DNA of 64,000 nucleotides, from assembly GCA_050950205.1 (NCBI GenBank), contig JBMNHF010000010.1:367445-431444 (forward strand), in the 5' to 3' direction. Made by a program: the position numbers and the translations under genes. Within the stretch, counting starts at the first letter, position 1. Every line of letters starts with the position of its first letter. The notes under the pieces were generated by a model that was not told the origin of the DNA, made no database searches, and saw only the letters and a list, made by a program, of their open reading frames with translations. The stretch is from WRAV01 sp050950205. GTDB taxonomy: Bacteria > Bacillota > Clostridia > Oscillospirales > Ruminococcaceae. This document shows, piece by piece, positions 62,180 to 64,000 of this stretch.

Positions 62180-63538
62180 ATGGCTATCACTCACGATTTA
62201 ACAGTGGGAAATGAAACGAGAGCAATGTTAAAATTAGCGTTTCCCATGATGATGGGGAACTTGATTCAGCAACTATATAATGTTGCGGACACCATTATTG
62301 TAGGCAGATTTATTGGCTCTCATGCCCTTGCTGCAGTGGGCAGTGCGTTTTCGGTTATGGTTTTGTTAAACTCTATCATCTTAGGTTTTTGCATGGGCAG
62401 CGGTACTGTATTTTCCGTTTTATTTGGCGCAAAAGAAATAAATCAATTAAAAAACAGCTTTTTTGTGTCCTTTTGTTTAATTGGAACCCTTGCCTTGGTG
62501 ATTCAGTTTCTCGCCCTGTTTTTTATTGATGAAATTTTACTTTTTATCCGAATTCCTGTAGAGGTATGGGCTGATACCAAGACCTATTTGCAAATCATCT
62601 TCTATGGTATTCTCTTTACCTCGGCTTATAACTATTTTGCTGCAATTATGCGCAGCATGGGCAACACAATGATTCCGCTCCTCTTTCTTGCGGCATCCGC
62701 CATAATTAACATCGTCTTGGACATTGTCTTTATCGTTCCCTTTAACATGGGCGTCGGCGGTGCTGCGTATGCAACTATCATTGCTCAAGGAATTTCCGCT
62801 ATATCCTTAACGGTTTACTGCATGAAAAAAATTCCCATCCTTCGGCTGGAACGCAAGCATCTTCAATTTGACACGGACATCGTGAAAAAGATCGGAAACC
62901 ATTCCATTCTTACCAGCATTCAACAGTCCGTTATGAATTTAGGGATTCTAATGATACAGGGGTTGGTAAACAGCTTTGGTGTATCCGCTATGGCTGCATT
63001 TGCAGCAGTAGTGAAAATTGAGAGTTTTGCGTATTTGCCCGAGCAGGAATTCGGCAATGCGTTTTCCACCTTTATCGCTCAGAACTATGGTGCAAAAGAA
63101 CAGGGGCGTATCCGAAATGGAATTCGGTCAGCCATAAAGGTGATAACGATTTACGGTATAGCCGTTTCGGCCTTAATCATATTGTTTGCCAAGCCTTTAA
63201 TGCGTATTTTTATCAGCCCCAACGAAACGGAAATTCTACAAATAGGCATGCAGTATTTGTTCATTGTAGCAAGCTTTTATTGTTTCATCGGCTATTTATT
63301 TATGTTTTATGGGTTATATCGGGGAATTGGAAAACCAGAGGTGTCCATCCTCCTTACTGTCATAAGCCTTGGGACAAGGGTGGTATTGGCCTATACCCTT
63401 TCTTCGGTACCCTCAATAGGAATGGGGGGCATCTGGTGGGCAATCCCCATTGGTTGGGCTTTGGCAGACCTTACCGGTTTTTATAAAATGAGGACAATTG
63501 ATAAGCTCAAAGAACCCAAGCCTGCACCGGAAACATAA
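62180..63538 (+). CDS. MATE-family multidrug/cation efflux transporter
   Basis: This 452-residue protein has twelve predicted helices in two halves, with LAFPMMMGNLIQQLYNVADT near residue 20 and the ISPNETEILQIGMQYL region in the second half. MATE proteins export cationic drugs or metabolites with Na+ or H+. ATG 62180 is used; the ribosome site AGAAGG is moderate. It is richer in A/T than its neighbours. Confidence 0.93.
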   Translation: MAITHDLTVGNETRAMLKLAFPMMMGNLIQQLYNVADTIIVGRFIGSHALAAVGSAFSVMVLLNSIILGFCMGSGTVFSVLFGAKEINQLKNSFFVSFCLIGTLALVIQFLALFFIDEILLFIRIPVEVWADTKTYLQIIFYGILFTSAYNYFAAIMRSMGNTMIPLLFLAASAIINIVLDIVFIVPFNMGVGGAAYATIIAQGISAISLTVYCMKKIPILRLERKHLQFDTDIVKKIGNHSILTSIQQSVMNLGILMIQGLVNSFGVSAMAAFAAVVKIESFAYLPEQEFGNAFSTFIAQNYGAKEQGRIRNGIRSAIKVITIYGIAVSALIILFAKPLMRIFISPNETEILQIGMQYLFIVASFYCFIGYLFMFYGLYRGIGKPEVSILLTVISLGTRVVLAYTLSSVPSIGMGGIWWAIPIGWALADLTGFYKMRTIDKLKEPKPAPET

Positions 63539-63552
63539 AGATATTAAATTTA

Positions 63553-63590
63553 GGGGAGTAGACCAGTTGTCTACCCCCCTATTTTTACGC
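63553..63590 (+). terminator. Terminator of the MATE gene
   Basis: GTAGAC and GTCTAC (with flanking G and C runs) enclose five bases and are followed by TATTTTT. Confidence 0.85.
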
Positions 63591-63745
63591 CATGAAGTTA
63601 TTTTTTAAGCGTTTGAAATGATCTTAGGGAGGGCCTAACCCCTCCGCTAAAACGCAATCTTCTATTAAAAATCCGCATTTCTGATCAGTCTTTATAAAGG
63701 ATCTTGCTTTTTATGTAGTACCCCTTGCGGCGTTGCATTTTCGCA

Positions 63746-64000
63746 TCATGGATTTGGGTATTCGTTGCAGAGCAACCGGTAGGGGGGCTCATCCTCCTCA
63801 ATGGCGGGAAAACGGCCAACGGGCTTTAAAAAGCGGTTGTCGGTATTGTCATCGTTGCATTGACTCACCTCGCCCAGCAGCACCGGTCCCGTGCCTTCCT
63901 CCACCGAAAAGTCGTGGTACAAATAGGGCGGTATGGTGATGCTCTCACCGGGTGTTAGGCGTATCTGTGTTCCTGCGGGAACCGTCAGCTCCCGTCCATC
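63746..64000 (-). CDS. D-lyxose/D-mannose ketol-isomerase (C-terminal part)
   Basis: The last 84 residues are present; the gene runs off the right edge. IRLTPGESITIPPYLYHDFS gives cupin-type metal ligands, and GEVSQCNDDNTDNRF then GRFPAIEEDEPPYRLLCNEY match the D-lyxose isomerase (DUF1498) family. It interconverts D-lyxose and D-xylulose or D-mannose and D-fructose. Confidence 0.88.
   Translation of the reverse strand, partial: DGRELTVPAGTQIRLTPGESITIPPYLYHDFSVEEGTGPVLLGEVSQCNDDNTDNRFLKPVGRFPAIEEDEPPYRLLCNEYPNP

Overview
The window looks like a chromosomal segment of a low-to-mid GC Gram-positive anaerobe, most likely a Clostridia/Oscillospirales-type Firmicute (inference). The evidence is strong AGGAGG ribosome sites, frequent TTG/GTG starts, consensus sigma-A promoters, a perfect CIRCE element, an L10 leader, the yaaO-darA-holB-yaaT neighbourhood, GlpP and a CsoR/CopA pair. 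I see no rRNA, CRISPR array, phage or insertion sequence.

Layout. 1-9.5 kb is a catabolic island. It has two DapA-family aldolase/lyase genes (one cut by the left edge), a complete LIV-type ABC importer, an Ldh2-family dehydrogenase and a LarA-like racemase, followed by a LysR gene. Three near-consensus promoters here share one operator motif at the same position, which suggests a single local regulon. 10.5-20 kb holds housekeeping genes: a B12/radical-SAM protein, pyruvate kinase, tRNA-Thr, small proteins, a Nudix hydrolase, MazF, a lipoprotein, Nnr and AcpS. 20-31.7 kb has a GGDEF/EAL-like/HDOD regulator, CIRCE-controlled Hsp20, a FemX-like ligase, the yaaO-darA-holB-yaaT group, rplJL with its leader, a DeoR regulator and membrane proteins. 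31.7-43.2 kb has a peptide-type binding lipoprotein, a Nudix hydrolase, an M14 peptidase, RuvX, a phosphatase, QueT, the polyamine genes speA-speE-speB, and polA. 43.3-53.1 kb has csoR-copA, an HD-GYP response regulator, pyridoxal kinase with an ECF S component, GtrA, a BtuF-like lipoprotein, small proteins and ispDF.

53.3-61.5 kb is a second accessory region. It carries glpP, two more Ldh2-family genes (one very like 2,3-diketo-L-gulonate reductase), and a complete but broken 5-oxoprolinase operon (pxpA, an NRAMP-like transporter, pxpB, pxpC). I count eight frame disruptions in that operon, all net +1, three of them exact 4-bp tandem duplications. A neighbouring HD-domain gene is also broken. 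The window ends with a MATE exporter and the C-terminus of a D-lyxose/D-mannose isomerase.

The most promising undescribed system is the left island. Its enzymes would fit racemisation, oxidation and aldol cleavage of an imported 2-hydroxy acid under one operator. The most striking genomic oddity is the insertion-only decay of the pxp operon.
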